Origin: Ramlibacter tataouinensis TTB310
Lineage (GTDB): Bacteria; Pseudomonadota; Gammaproteobacteria; Burkholderiales; Burkholderiaceae_C
Reading direction: 5' to 3'
Assembly (NCBI RefSeq): GCF_000215705.1
Contig: NC_015677.1
Location: forward strand, 2,616,001-2,680,000
DNA: 64,000 bases
The notes under the pieces were generated by a model. That model had not been told where the DNA came from, did not search any database, and saw nothing but the letters and a program-made list of their open reading frames with translations. Shown here in pieces: positions 43,924 to 53,665 of the stretch; position 1 is the stretch's first letter, and each line of letters begins with the position of its first letter. Both the position numbers and the translations under genes were made by a program.

Positions 43924-44232
43924 ATGAATTCCAAGGACAACGCCGCCATCAGCCAGCTGCTGGGTCTGCTGGAAGCGCGCTATGCGCTGCGCGTGCTGTG
44001 GGCGTTGCGCGATGGCCATGCCCAGACCTTCCGCCTGCTGCAGGACAGCGTGGGAGGCATCACCCCGAACACGCTCAACACCCGCATCAAGCAGCTGCGC
44101 GAGGCCGGGCTGGTGAGCCACGGCAGCGACGGCTACAGCCTCACCCCTGTCGGCGCCGACCTGATCAAGCGCATGAGCGACCTGCAGGCGTTCGCGGCCA
44201 AGTGGGCGATGAGCAGCGCCCGGAAAAAATAA
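43924..44232 (+). CDS. HxlR-type winged-helix regulator
   Basis: 102-aa small DNA-binding protein. LLEARYALRVLWALRDGHAQTFRLLQDSVGGITPNTLNTRIKQLREAGLV is the HxlR helix-turn-helix, and GYSLTPVGADLIKRM is the wing and last helix. It has no extra domain and probably acts as a dimer. AGGAG precedes the ATG by about 10 nt. It is 13 nt upstream of the FAH-family gene and probably cotranscribed. Confidence 0.8.
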   Translation: MNSKDNAAISQLLGLLEARYALRVLWALRDGHAQTFRLLQDSVGGITPNTLNTRIKQLREAGLVSHGSDGYSLTPVGADLIKRMSDLQAFAAKWAMSSARKK

Positions 44233-44245
44233 GCCGACCTCCACC

Positions 44246-45439
44246 ATGACACCGACCGACCTGCTGCTTCCCGCCACCGCCTTGCCGTCCGACGCCGGCC
44301 AGGCCCTGCTGATCGGCCGCGTCTGGCTGCCTGGCCAGGGGCCGGTGCTGGTGCAGGTGCGGCCCGACGGGGTGTACGACCTGTCGGCGCTGGCGCCCAC
44401 CTGCAGCCAGCTGCTGGAGCTGCCCGACGCGGCGGCCGCCGTGCGCGCCGCCCGGCCCGTCAGGCTGGCCGACACCGCGGCCGTGCTGGCCAACAGCGAG
44501 GCGGGACGGCGCGATCCGGCGCAGCCCGGGCTGCTGGCCCCCTGCGACCTGCAGGCCATCAAGGCCGCGGGCGTGACCTTCGTGGCCTCCATGCTGGAGC
44601 GCGTCATCGAGGAACAGGCCCGCGGCGACGCCAGCCGCGCCGAGTCGGTGCGCCGCGCGGTCACGGCCGTCATCGGCGAGGACCTGAGCGCCGTGCGCCC
44701 GGGCTCGCCGGAGGCGGCGCGCCTGAAGGAAGCGCTGATCGCCCAGGGTGCCTGGTCGCAGTACCTGGAGGTGGGCATCGGGCCGGACGCGGAGATCTTC
44801 ACCAAAGCGCAACCGATGAGCGCCGTGGGCACGGGCGCCGACATCGGCCTGCACCCGGCCAGCCGCTGGAACAACCCCGAGCCCGAGGTGGTGCTGGCGG
44901 TCAACAGCCGCGGCGAGACGGTGGGCGCGGCGCTGGGCAACGACGTCAACCTGCGCGACATCGAGGGCCGCAGCGCGCTGCTGCTGGGCAAGGCCAAGGA
45001 CAACAACGGCAGCTGCGCCATCGGCCCCTTCATCCGCCTGTTCGACGGGCATTTCGGCATCGACGACGTGCGGCGCTGCGAACTCACGATGGAGGTGCGC
45101 GGCGAACACGGCTTCGTGATGCGGGGCAGCAGCTCGCTGGCCCGCATCAGCCGCGATCCGCTGGCCCTGGTGGAGCAGGCGATGGGCCCGCCGGCGGCGC
45201 GCACCCACCAGTACCCGGATGGTTTCATGCTGTTCCTGGGCACCATGTTCGCGCCCACCCAGGACCGCCATGGCCCGGGCCAGGGCTTCACGCACGAGGT
45301 CGGCGACGTGGTGGCCATCGCCACGCCGCGGCTGGGTACACTGGGCAATCGTGTCGACACCAGCGACCGCATCGCGCCGTGGAGCTATGGCACGGCCGCA
45401 TTGATGCGGGACCTGGCGCGCCGGGGCTTGCTGCCCTGA
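44246..45439 (+). CDS. Fumarylacetoacetate-hydrolase-family protein
   Basis: 397-aa FAH-fold protein. The C-terminal catalytic domain has the metal motif WNNPEPEVVLAVNSRGE (ExE), then GAALGNDVNLRDIEGRSALLLGKAKDNNGSCAIGPFI. The N-terminal part (1-110) is a small domain like that of 2-dehydro-3-deoxy-sugar-acid dehydratases, and overall length fits that subgroup better than classical FAH (about 280-430 aa). The reaction could be dehydration of a keto-deoxy sugar acid or C-C hydrolysis of an acylpyruvate. The HxlR gene in front is the likely regulator. Confidence 0.75.
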   Translation: MTPTDLLLPATALPSDAGQALLIGRVWLPGQGPVLVQVRPDGVYDLSALAPTCSQLLELPDAAAAVRAARPVRLADTAAVLANSEAGRRDPAQPGLLAPCDLQAIKAAGVTFVASMLERVIEEQARGDASRAESVRRAVTAVIGEDLSAVRPGSPEAARLKEALIAQGAWSQYLEVGIGPDAEIFTKAQPMSAVGTGADIGLHPASRWNNPEPEVVLAVNSRGETVGAALGNDVNLRDIEGRSALLLGKAKDNNGSCAIGPFIRLFDGHFGIDDVRRCELTMEVRGEHGFVMRGSSSLARISRDPLALVEQAMGPPAARTHQYPDGFMLFLGTMFAPTQDRHGPGQGFTHEVGDVVAIATPRLGTLGNRVDTSDRIAPWSYGTAALMRDLARRGLLP

Positions 45440-45511
45440 GACGCGCTCGCCGGCAAAAAATGCTGCTCGCGCTGGCGCCGGCAGCTCCTCCATTCACAGC
45501 AAAGGAAGTCC

Positions 45512-45862
45512 ATGATCACCACCCCCTCCGGCCTGCAATACGAAGACAGCACCGTGGGCCAGGGCGCCGAGGCGCGCGCCGGCCAGCATGTGCACGTGCA
45601 CTACACCGGCTGGCTGTTCAACAACGGCCAGCAGGGTGCGAAGTTCGACTCCAGCGTGGACCGCAACGACCCGTTCGCCTTCTCGCTGGGCGCCGGCATG
45701 GTGATCAAGGGCTGGGACGAGGGCGTGGCCGGCATGAAGGTAGGCGGCAAGCGCACGCTCATCATCCCGCCCCAGCTGGGCTATGGCGCGCGCGGCGCCG
45801 GCGGCGTGATCCCGCCGAACGCGACGCTGAAGTTCGACGTCGAGCTGCTCGACGCGCACTGA
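45512..45862 (+). CDS. FKBP-type peptidyl-prolyl isomerase
   Basis: 116-aa single-domain FKBP with no signal peptide, so cytoplasmic. Active-site aromatics and loops are present: [65 protein letters not shown] and [15 protein letters not shown]. It catalyses cis-trans proline isomerisation in folding. AAGGAAG lies 6 nt before the ATG. Standing next to grpE-dnaK-dnaJ fits a folding role, but it is upstream of their heat-shock promoter. Confidence 0.92.
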   Translation: MITTPSGLQYEDSTVGQGAEARAGQHVHVHYTGWLFNNGQQGAKFDSSVDRNDPFAFSLGAGMVIKGWDEGVAGMKVGGKRTLIIPPQLGYGARGAGGVIPPNATLKFDVELLDAH

Positions 45863-45989
45863 TCGGGGCTCAGCCCCGTCGCACGCGGTCATCCCGATCG
45901 CGAAGCGCATGCAGGGACGGCATGCGGCGGAATAACGGTTGAGCTGCAGCGGCAGGCTCGTCTTTTTCGGATCGGGCCCATTTCCCTGC

Positions 45990-46014
45990 CTTGAAAAGGG
46001 CTTCCCAGCCCCAA
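45990..46014 (+). promoter_or_regulatory. Sigma-32 heat-shock promoter of grpE
   Basis: CTTGAAA (45990-45996), 12 nt, then CCCCAA (46009-46014) match the sigma-32 consensus CTTGAAA-N11-15-CCCCAT closely. It lies 36 nt before the grpE ATG. Confidence 0.75.
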
Positions 46015-46050
46015 GGTGCTGCGCAGCCCGTTTTGCCTCAACCACTTACC

Positions 46051-46644
46051 ATGTCCGAGAACCGAACCGAACCCTCGTTCGACCCGTCCTGGCCCGAAGA
46101 AAAGGCAGAGCTGCCGGGCACGCCTGTCGACGCCAGTCCCGAAGAGAAAGAGGCGGCCCAGGCCGCCAACGAAGCGGAGGCCGCGCAGCTGCAGTCCGAG
46201 CTGGCGGCGCTGCAGGCCAAGAACACCGAACTGAACGAGCAGTACCTGCGGGCCCAGGCCGAGATGCAGAACATCCGCCGGCGCGCCGACGAAGAGATAT
46301 CCAAGGCGCGCAAGTTCGCCGTGGACAGCTTCGCCGAGAGCCTGCTGCCGGTGGCCGACAGCCTGGAAGCGGGCCTGGCCATCAAGGAGGCCACGCCCCA
46401 GCAGATCCGTGAAGGCGCCGAGGCGACGCTGCGCCAGCTCAAGAGCGCGCTGGAGCGCAACAAGGTGCTGGAGATCAGCCCCGCGGCCGGCGCCAAGTTC
46501 GACCCGCACCAGCACCAGGCGATCTCCGTGGTGCCGGCCCTCGGCCAGGAAGCCAACACCGTGGTGAGCGTGCTGCAAAAGGGCTATTCGATCGCCGAGC
46601 GCGTGCTGCGGCCCGCCCTGGTGACGGTGGCCGCACCGCAGTGA
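46051..46644 (+). CDS. grpE: Nucleotide exchange factor GrpE
   Basis: 197-aa cochaperone that releases ADP from DnaK. It has an acidic disordered N-terminus, a long coiled coil (about 30-85), then [37 protein letters not shown] and the C-terminal beta domain with [13 protein letters not shown] and [17 protein letters not shown]. The ATG at 46051 is taken; an upstream in-frame ATG at 45991 lies within the heat-shock promoter and cannot be used by that transcript. First gene of grpE-dnaK-dnaJ. Confidence 0.95.
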   Translation: MSENRTEPSFDPSWPEEKAELPGTPVDASPEEKEAAQAANEAEAAQLQSELAALQAKNTELNEQYLRAQAEMQNIRRRADEEISKARKFAVDSFAESLLPVADSLEAGLAIKEATPQQIREGAEATLRQLKSALERNKVLEISPAAGAKFDPHQHQAISVVPALGQEANTVVSVLQKGYSIAERVLRPALVTVAAPQ

Positions 46645-46654
46645 CCGCGTGCGC

Positions 46655-46680
46655 CTTGAAACGGCAGCCGTTATCCACAA
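46655..46680 (+). promoter_or_regulatory. Possible second sigma-32 promoter before dnaK
   Basis: CTTGAAA (46655-46661) is a perfect -35 element, but the -10 region (about CCACAA at 46675) departs from CCCCAT. It could give dnaK extra heat-shock expression. Weak. Confidence 0.35.
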
Positions 46681-46735
46681 GTTAGCGCCAAGCTTTGAAT
46701 CGGCCCACGCAGGCCAGCAGACATAGGAGAACCAC

Positions 46736-48694
<1,959 letters not shown>

Positions 48695-48721
48695 CCGCGC
48701 AGGCGATGCGCCGCACCAGAC

Positions 48722-48769
48722 CGCCGCGTTCGACGCTACCCTCAGGGGGAGACGTCAACGCGGCGTTTT
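48722..48769 (+). terminator. Attenuator-like hairpin between dnaK and dnaJ
   Basis: CGCCGCGTT (48722-48730) pairs perfectly with AACGCGGCG (48757-48765), followed by TTTT (48766-48769). After one bulged C, GACG (48732-48735) pairs with CGTC (48753-48756), giving about 13 bp in total. With only four T it may be a partial terminator that lowers dnaJ relative to dnaK, or a processing site. Confidence 0.6.
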
Positions 48770-48790
48770 GACTGAGCAACTGGACTATTG

Positions 48791-49936
48791 ATGGCCACGA
48801 AACGCGATTACTACGACGTGCTGGGCGTGCCCAAGAACGCATCCGAGGACGAGATCAAGAAGGCTTATCGCAAGCTGGCGATGAAGTACCACCCCGACCG
48901 CAACCAGGGTGACGCCGCCAAGGACGCAGAGGTCAAGTTCAAGGAGGCCAAGGAAGCCTACGAGATGCTGTCGGACGGCGACAAGCGCTCCGCCTACGAC
49001 CAGTACGGCCATGCCGGCGTGGACCCCAACATGCGCGGCGGCGGCGGCCCGGGCCAGGAAGGCTTCGGCGGCTTCGCCGAGGCGTTCGGCGACATCTTCG
49101 GCGACATCTTCGGCCAGCAGCGCGGCGGCGCCCGCGGCGGGCGCCAGGTGTTTCGCGGCAGCGACCTGTCCTATGCGATGGAGATCACCCTGGAGGAGGC
49201 CGCCAGCGGCAAGGAAGCGCAGATCCGCATCCCGACCTGGGAGTCGTGCGACGTGTGCCACGGCAGCGGGGCGCGGCCGGGCACCCAGGCCAAGACCTGC
49301 GGCTCGTGCAACGGCGCGGGCGTGATGCAAATGCGCCAGGGCTTCTTCTCCGTGCAGCAGACCTGCCCGCAATGCCGCGGGGCCGGACGCATCATCCCCG
49401 AGCCCTGCCCCAACTGCAGCGGGCAGGGCAAGGTCAAGAAGCAGAAGACGCTGGAGGTGAAGATCCCGGCCGGCATCGACGACGGCATGCGCATCCGCAG
49501 CGCCGGCAACGGCGAGCCGGGCCACAACGGCGGCCCGCCGGGCGACCTGTACATCGAGATCCGTCTCAAGAAGCACGAGATCTTCGAGCGGGACGGGGAC
49601 GACCTGCACTGCGTGGTGCCGATCAGCATCACCCGGGCGGCGCTGGGCGGCGAGATCGAGGTGCCGACCCTGGCCGGCAAGGCCGCGATCGACATCCCCG
49701 AGGGCACGCAGAACGGCAAGCAGTTCCGGCTGCGCGGCAAAGGGATCAAGGGCGTGCGTTCCAGCTACCCCGGCGACCTTTACTGCCACATCAGCGTGGA
49801 GGTGCCGGTCAAGCTGTCCGAGCACCAGCGCAAGCTGCTCAAGGAGCTGGACGAGTCGCTCAAGAAGGGCGGCCCCAGGCATTCGCCCGGCGAGGAGAGC
49901 TGGTCGGACAAACTTCGCGGATTTTTCAGCACCTAG
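48791..49936 (+). CDS. dnaJ: Chaperone DnaJ (Hsp40)
   Basis: 381-aa type I DnaJ. The J domain has YHPDRNQGD (HPD). A Gly/Phe-rich linker lies at about 75-120. Four zinc repeats follow: [24 protein letters not shown] and CPNCSGQG. The C-terminal substrate and dimerisation domains are complete. It stimulates DnaK ATPase and delivers substrates. The ATG at 48791 is preferred to an overlapping TTG at 48788. The ribosome-binding site is poor, which with the upstream hairpin may keep DnaJ below DnaK. Confidence 0.97.
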   Translation: MATKRDYYDVLGVPKNASEDEIKKAYRKLAMKYHPDRNQGDAAKDAEVKFKEAKEAYEMLSDGDKRSAYDQYGHAGVDPNMRGGGGPGQEGFGGFAEAFGDIFGDIFGQQRGGARGGRQVFRGSDLSYAMEITLEEAASGKEAQIRIPTWESCDVCHGSGARPGTQAKTCGSCNGAGVMQMRQGFFSVQQTCPQCRGAGRIIPEPCPNCSGQGKVKKQKTLEVKIPAGIDDGMRIRSAGNGEPGHNGGPPGDLYIEIRLKKHEIFERDGDDLHCVVPISITRAALGGEIEVPTLAGKAAIDIPEGTQNGKQFRLRGKGIKGVRSSYPGDLYCHISVEVPVKLSEHQRKLLKELDESLKKGGPRHSPGEESWSDKLRGFFST

Positions 49937-49973
49937 CGAAGCGGCGTCGCGTTTAGGTTGAACGCCCGGACTT

Positions 49974-49998
49974 CCTGCGGCCCAACCGGGGCTGCAGG
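49974..49998 (+). other. Hairpin after dnaJ
   Basis: CCTGCGGCCC (49974-49983) pairs with GGGCTGCAGG (49989-49998) except for one G-T wobble, with a 5-nt loop. No T run follows (CTTGTCCCC). It could protect the dnaJ 3' end or act as a weak terminator. Confidence 0.35.
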
Positions 49999-50046
49999 CT
50001 TGTCCCCTCCGGTGCGGCCGGTAACAATGCGGGCAGGAGAGAGAGC

Positions 50047-50619
50047 ATGCTGCGCAACCCCTCGCTCAAACTGTTCCGTTCGACCGGTTACGAGTCCATC
50101 CTGGCGCCGGGCGAGACGCGGATGGCCCTGCACCCGGGATGGATGATCCTGGCCGTCAGTGCCTGGGTCGGGTTCGCCTGCAACGTGGCGCTCTGGCGCG
50201 CCCTGGCCACCGGCACCGGCCTGTCCTGGGCCATGGCGACCGGCACCCTGGTGGCGGCCGCCGTCGGCACCTTCCTCAGCCTGTTCGGCTGGCGCCGCAC
50301 CCTCAAGCCCGTCGCCTCGCTGATGGTGCTGCTGGCCGCCACGCTGGCCTGCGGCATCTGGACCCAGTCGCTGCCGGTCAACGGGCAGCTCATGGGCAAG
50401 GGCGCGAGCGCCCTGTTGCCCGAGTGGACATCTCTGCTGAGCTGGCAGGCGCCCACCCTGCTGGTGGTGCTGGCGCTGCTGCCGTTGCTGTGGGTATGGC
50501 AGAAGCAGCTGCGCCGGCTGCCGGGTCCGACCCAGCTGGCGGCCAACATCACGGGCATGGTCACCGGCGCCTGCGTGCTGGCCGGCATAGCCTTCCTGCT
50601 GGCCGTCCGGCCCCTCTGA
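50047..50619 (+). CDS. Membrane protein resembling the N-terminal domain of phosphoethanolamine transferases
   Basis: 190 aa with about five membrane segments: 32-52, 58-80, 88-106, 134-152 and 165-187. The order of NVALWRAL in the first segment and the block VNGQLMGKGASALLPEWTSLLSWQAPTLLVVLALLPLLWVW resemble the EptA N-terminal membrane domain (DUF1705), in which a short acidic loop is followed by TELLS-like residues and the last segments. The periplasmic sulfatase-like catalytic domain is absent; the frame closes and the next gene is on the other strand. It may be a stand-alone domain or a truncated enzyme. The resemblance is by eye only. Confidence 0.55.
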   Translation: MLRNPSLKLFRSTGYESILAPGETRMALHPGWMILAVSAWVGFACNVALWRALATGTGLSWAMATGTLVAAAVGTFLSLFGWRRTLKPVASLMVLLAATLACGIWTQSLPVNGQLMGKGASALLPEWTSLLSWQAPTLLVVLALLPLLWVWQKQLRRLPGPTQLAANITGMVTGACVLAGIAFLLAVRPL

Positions 50620-50632
50620 CCGCCCACGGCGA

Positions 50633-51712
50633 TCAGAACAGCCTGCCTTGCCCGTGCAAGGCAGGCGGCTGGAACCGGGTGGTGTCGAAGCCGGGGCGTT
50701 CGCGGTTGAACCCCAGGCGGTCCGCCGCGCGGCGGAAACGCTGGCCGATCAGCTCGGCCCACGGGCCCCTGCCCTTCATGCGCGAGGCGAAATCGCTGTC
50801 GTAGTCCTTGCCGCCGCGCATGTCGTGGATGCGCGCCATCACCCGCGCCGCCCGCTGCGGGTAATGCAGCTCCAGCCACTGGCGGAACAGCGGGCTGACC
50901 TCCCAGGGCAGGCGCAGCACGTGATAGAACGCGCTGCGCGCGCCGGCCTCCCAGGCCGCTTCCAGCACCTGCTCCATGTCTTCGTTGAGGAAGGGAATCT
51001 GAGGCGCCAGGCTCACCCCGCAGGGCACGCCGTGTTCGGCCAGGGTGCGCAGGATCCGCAGCCGCCGATGCGGGGCGGCGGCGCGCGGCTCGAGCCGGCG
51101 GGCCAGCTGCGGGTCCAGCGTGGTGATCGTGACGTACACGGCGGCCAGGCGGCGCTGCGCCATCGGGACGATCAGGTCCAGGTCGCGTTCCACGCCGCTG
51201 GACTTGGTCACCAGGGAGAACGGGTGCGAGGTCTCGTGCATCAGCTCGATGACGGCGCGCGTGAGCCGCAGCTCGCGCTCGACCGGCTGGTAGCAGTCGG
51301 TAGCCGTGCCGATGGCCACCATCTCCGGGCGGTAGGCCTTGCGGCCCAGCTCCGACCGCAGCACCGGGGCGATATTGCGCTTGGCGATGATCCTGGTTTC
51401 GAAGTCCAGGCCGGGAGACAGGTTGAGGTAGCTGTGCGTGGGCCGTGCGTAGCAGTAGATGCAGCCGTGCTCGCAGCCCCGGTAGGGATTGATGCCCCGG
51501 TCGAAGTACACGTCGGGTGAATCGTTCGTGGTGAGGACGCTGCGTGCGTCTTCCCAGATCACTTCGGTGGGAGGCGGTCCCCCGTCCTGCGCTTCCAGCG
51601 TGCCCCAGCCGTCATCGAAGGCCTGGCGCCGGTCGCGCTCGAAGCGGTGGGCCAGGCGGGTGGCAGCGCCGCGGCCGCGCACGGCTTCGAGGGGGACATG
51701 GACTTCCGTCAT
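50633..51712 (-). CDS. PA0069-family radical SAM protein
   Basis: 359-aa radical SAM enzyme of the PA0069 / SplB-related family. The iron-sulfur motif is GCEHGCIYCYARPTH (CxxxCxxC). GINPYRGC before it and TATDCYQPVERELRLTR and VSLAPQIPFLNEDMEQVLEAA after it are typical. SplB-type enzymes repair spore photoproduct, but PA0069 proteins have no proven substrate. The N-terminus carries the family RGRGA motif. A LexA box ends one base before the ATG and leaves no room for a Shine-Dalgarno site, so translation may be leaderless or weak until induced. DNA-damage control is a strong inference. Confidence 0.85.
   Translation of the reverse strand: MTEVHVPLEAVRGRGAATRLAHRFERDRRQAFDDGWGTLEAQDGGPPPTEVIWEDARSVLTTNDSPDVYFDRGINPYRGCEHGCIYCYARPTHSYLNLSPGLDFETRIIAKRNIAPVLRSELGRKAYRPEMVAIGTATDCYQPVERELRLTRAVIELMHETSHPFSLVTKSSGVERDLDLIVPMAQRRLAAVYVTITTLDPQLARRLEPRAAAPHRRLRILRTLAEHGVPCGVSLAPQIPFLNEDMEQVLEAAWEAGARSAFYHVLRLPWEVSPLFRQWLELHYPQRAARVMARIHDMRGGKDYDSDFASRMKGRGPWAELIGQRFRRAADRLGFNRERPGFDTTRFQPPALHGQGRLF
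50641..50666. other. Hairpin at the 3' end of the radical SAM gene
   Basis: GCCTGCCTTGC (50641-50651) and GCAAGGCAGGC (50656-50666) are perfect 11-bp arms with a 4-nt loop. It lies within the last codons of the leftward gene, 8 nt before its stop, and between two converging transcripts. No T run follows on either strand. Confidence 0.45.
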
Positions 51713-51728
51713 CTGTATGAATATACAG
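51713..51728. promoter_or_regulatory. LexA (SOS) box
   Basis: CTGT-ATGAATAT-ACAG fits the LexA consensus CTGT-N8-ACAG exactly. Read toward the radical SAM gene it is TACTGTATATTCATACAG, nearly the full E. coli consensus. It directly abuts that gene's start codon. Confidence 0.8.
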
Positions 51729-51748
51729 TAAGACGAGAAAGTGGCGGG

Positions 51749-51765
51749 TTAGGACATCCGCCTAA
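51749..51765. promoter_or_regulatory. TTAGG-N7-CCTAA palindrome upstream of the response regulator-cyclase
   Basis: TTAGG (51749-51753) and CCTAA (51761-51765) around ACATCCG. This is the same core and spacing as the site at 37291-37307, with the same GC after the right arm. It is 68 nt before the preferred start at 51834. Confidence 0.5.
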
Positions 51766-51833
51766 GCACGGCGGGCGTATCACATAACCTGAACAGCTCC
51801 AGGAGTGGTGTGATGGCTGGTTACGGAGGATCC

Positions 51834-53015
51834 ATGTCGAAAAGTCCCGCCCGCATCCTCATCGTCGATGATTCGGATGACAACCTTTACCTCATGAGTG
51901 CGCTGCTGGCGGACAGCTACGAGGTGGTGACGGCCTCCGGTGGCCTCCAGGCACTGCAAATCGCCCGCTCGGCGCAGCCGCCCGACCTCATATTGCTGGA
52001 CATCCTGATGCCCGACATGGACGGCTACGAGGTGCTGCGCCGCCTCAAGGCCGACCCGTGCAGCGCGGGCATCCCCGTGATCTTCCTGACGGCGCTGACC
52101 AGCGTCCCGCAGGAGCAGCTCGGCCTGGACCTGGGCGCGGTGGACTACATCACCAAGCCGATCAGCCCGCCGGTCCTGCTGGCCCGCACCAAGTCGCACC
52201 TGGAGCGCAGCGTCAACGCGCGGCAGCTCGAAGCGCTGTCGGCCCAGCTGGGCCGCTACCTGGCGCCGCAGGTGGTGCAGTCGCTGCTGGATGGTTCCCA
52301 GCAGGCCGAGATCCGGGCCCAGCGCAAGAAGCTCACGGTGTTCTTTTCGGACATCAAGGACTTCACCGTCGCCACCGCCCGCTGGGAGCCGGAGGACGTG
52401 CGCTTCATGCTCAACAGCTACTTCTCCGAGATGTCCAAGGTGGTGGACGAGTACGGCGGCACGCTGGACAAGTTCATCGGCGACGCGATGATGGTCTTCT
52501 TCGGCGACCCGCACAGCCGGGGGCCGAAAGAGGACGCGTTGCAATGCGTGCGGATGGCGCTGGCCATGCAGCGCCGCATGGATCGGCTGTGCCGCCAATG
52601 GCAGGCCATGGGCAACCGCAAGGCTTTCCAGATCCGCTGCGGCATCAACACCGGTTACTGCGACGTCGGCAACTTCGGCAGCGACCGCCGCATGGACTAC
52701 ACCATCATCGGGCCCGAGGTGAACCTGGCGGCCCGGCTGGAAAAGGCCGCGGCGCCCGGCAGCGTGCTGATCTCGCACTCGACCTGGCAGCTGGTGAGCG
52801 GCGCCATCGAGGCGCTGGAGCAGCCGCCCATCGCGGCCAAGGGCTTCGCCCAGCCGGTGCGTGCCCATGCCGTGCTGGGCGAGGCCCAGGCGTTCTTCGC
52901 GCCCACACAGCCCGGCGCGCTGGACATGGAGGTGCCTATGAACGCCAACTGGTTCGCCCCCACCGATCTGGGCGAACTGCGCCCGGGCGGCGTGCGCAGC
53001 GACCGGCTCCAGTGA
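51834..53015 (+). CDS. Response regulator with class III adenylate/guanylate cyclase domain
   Basis: 393 aa. The receiver domain (6-120) has ILIVDDSDDN, phosphorylatable Asp in LILLDILMPDMDGYE, and the Lys in DYITKPISP. A helical linker with QLGRYLAPQVVQSLLDG precedes the cyclase domain, which has the metal residues in LTVFFSDIKDFT and FIGDAMMVFFGDP, and RCGINTGYCDVGNFGS. It converts a phosphorelay signal into cAMP or cGMP. Two starts are possible: ATG 51834 with GGAGG 4 nt away, or ATG 51813 with AGGAG 7 nt away, which adds seven residues. The first gives the usual receiver N-terminus. No kinase is adjacent. Confidence 0.85.
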   Translation: MSKSPARILIVDDSDDNLYLMSALLADSYEVVTASGGLQALQIARSAQPPDLILLDILMPDMDGYEVLRRLKADPCSAGIPVIFLTALTSVPQEQLGLDLGAVDYITKPISPPVLLARTKSHLERSVNARQLEALSAQLGRYLAPQVVQSLLDGSQQAEIRAQRKKLTVFFSDIKDFTVATARWEPEDVRFMLNSYFSEMSKVVDEYGGTLDKFIGDAMMVFFGDPHSRGPKEDALQCVRMALAMQRRMDRLCRQWQAMGNRKAFQIRCGINTGYCDVGNFGSDRRMDYTIIGPEVNLAARLEKAAAPGSVLISHSTWQLVSGAIEALEQPPIAAKGFAQPVRAHAVLGEAQAFFAPTQPGALDMEVPMNANWFAPTDLGELRPGGVRSDRLQ

Positions 53016-53031
53016 ACCCCTACACGTTCTG

Positions 53032-53054
53032 CTGAATTTTCAGAAATTACTGAA
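53032..53054. promoter_or_regulatory. CTGAA/TTCAG repeat array before the GbsR gene
   Basis: CTGAA (53032-53036), TTCAG (53039-53043) and CTGAA (53050-53054) make two overlapping inverted repeats with 2-nt and 6-nt spacers, about 30 nt before the regulator ATG. CATAAT at 53072-53077 may be the -10 element. An autoregulatory operator is likely. Confidence 0.45.
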
Positions 53055-53083
53055 GTTGCAATAGGGATTGGCATAATGCAGCC

Positions 53084-53662
53084 ATGTCGCTGCAAGACCG
53101 CCTTCCTCCCCTCAGCCGCGAGTTCGTGGCCCATTTCGGCGAGATGGGCAGCCGCTGGGGCATCAACCGCACGGTCGGCCAGATCTATGCGCTGATCTTC
53201 ATCTCGCCGCGGCCGCTGAACGCCGACGAGATCGCCGAGACGCTGGAGTTCTCGCGCTCCAATGTGAGCATGGGCCTGAAGGAGCTGCAGTCCTGGCGCT
53301 TGGTGCGGCTCAAGCACCTGCCGGGCGACCGCCGCGAGTACTTCGAGGCGCCCTCGGACGTGTGGGAGATCTTCCGCGTGCTGGCCGAGGAACGCCGGCG
53401 CCGTGAAATCGAACCCACCCTGTCGATGCTGCGCATGGCGCTGCTGAGCGAGCCGGCCAGCGAAGCCGACCGGCACGCCCAGCAGCGCATGCGCCAGATG
53501 CACGAGCTGATCGAGCGGCTGACCACCTGGTTCGACGACGTGCAGAAACTGGCGCCCGAGACCGCCCTGCAGCTGATGGGCATGGGCGCCACCGTGACCA
53601 AGGTCCTGGAGTTCAAGGACCGCATGACGGGGCGTGGCCCCGGCAAAACCAAGGAGAACTGA
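53084..53662 (+). CDS. GbsR/MarR-family regulator of cydAB
   Basis: 192 aa. The winged helix covers GINRTVGQIYALIFISPRPLNADEIAETLEFSRSNVSMGLKELQSWRLV, and the C-terminal helices (QQRMRQMHELIERLTTWFDDVQKL) form the GbsR dimer interface. The ligand is unknown. It lies 3 nt upstream of cydA on the same strand, so it probably controls this oxidase operon and itself through the repeats upstream. Confidence 0.83.
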   Translation: MSLQDRLPPLSREFVAHFGEMGSRWGINRTVGQIYALIFISPRPLNADEIAETLEFSRSNVSMGLKELQSWRLVRLKHLPGDRREYFEAPSDVWEIFRVLAEERRRREIEPTLSMLRMALLSEPASEADRHAQQRMRQMHELIERLTTWFDDVQKLAPETALQLMGMGATVTKVLEFKDRMTGRGPGKTKEN

Positions 53663-53665
53663 CCC

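Noticed and set aside
45864..45878. GGGGC-TCA-GCCCC hairpin after the FKBP gene as terminator
   Set aside because: Very small loop and no T run, so I did not list it as a terminator.
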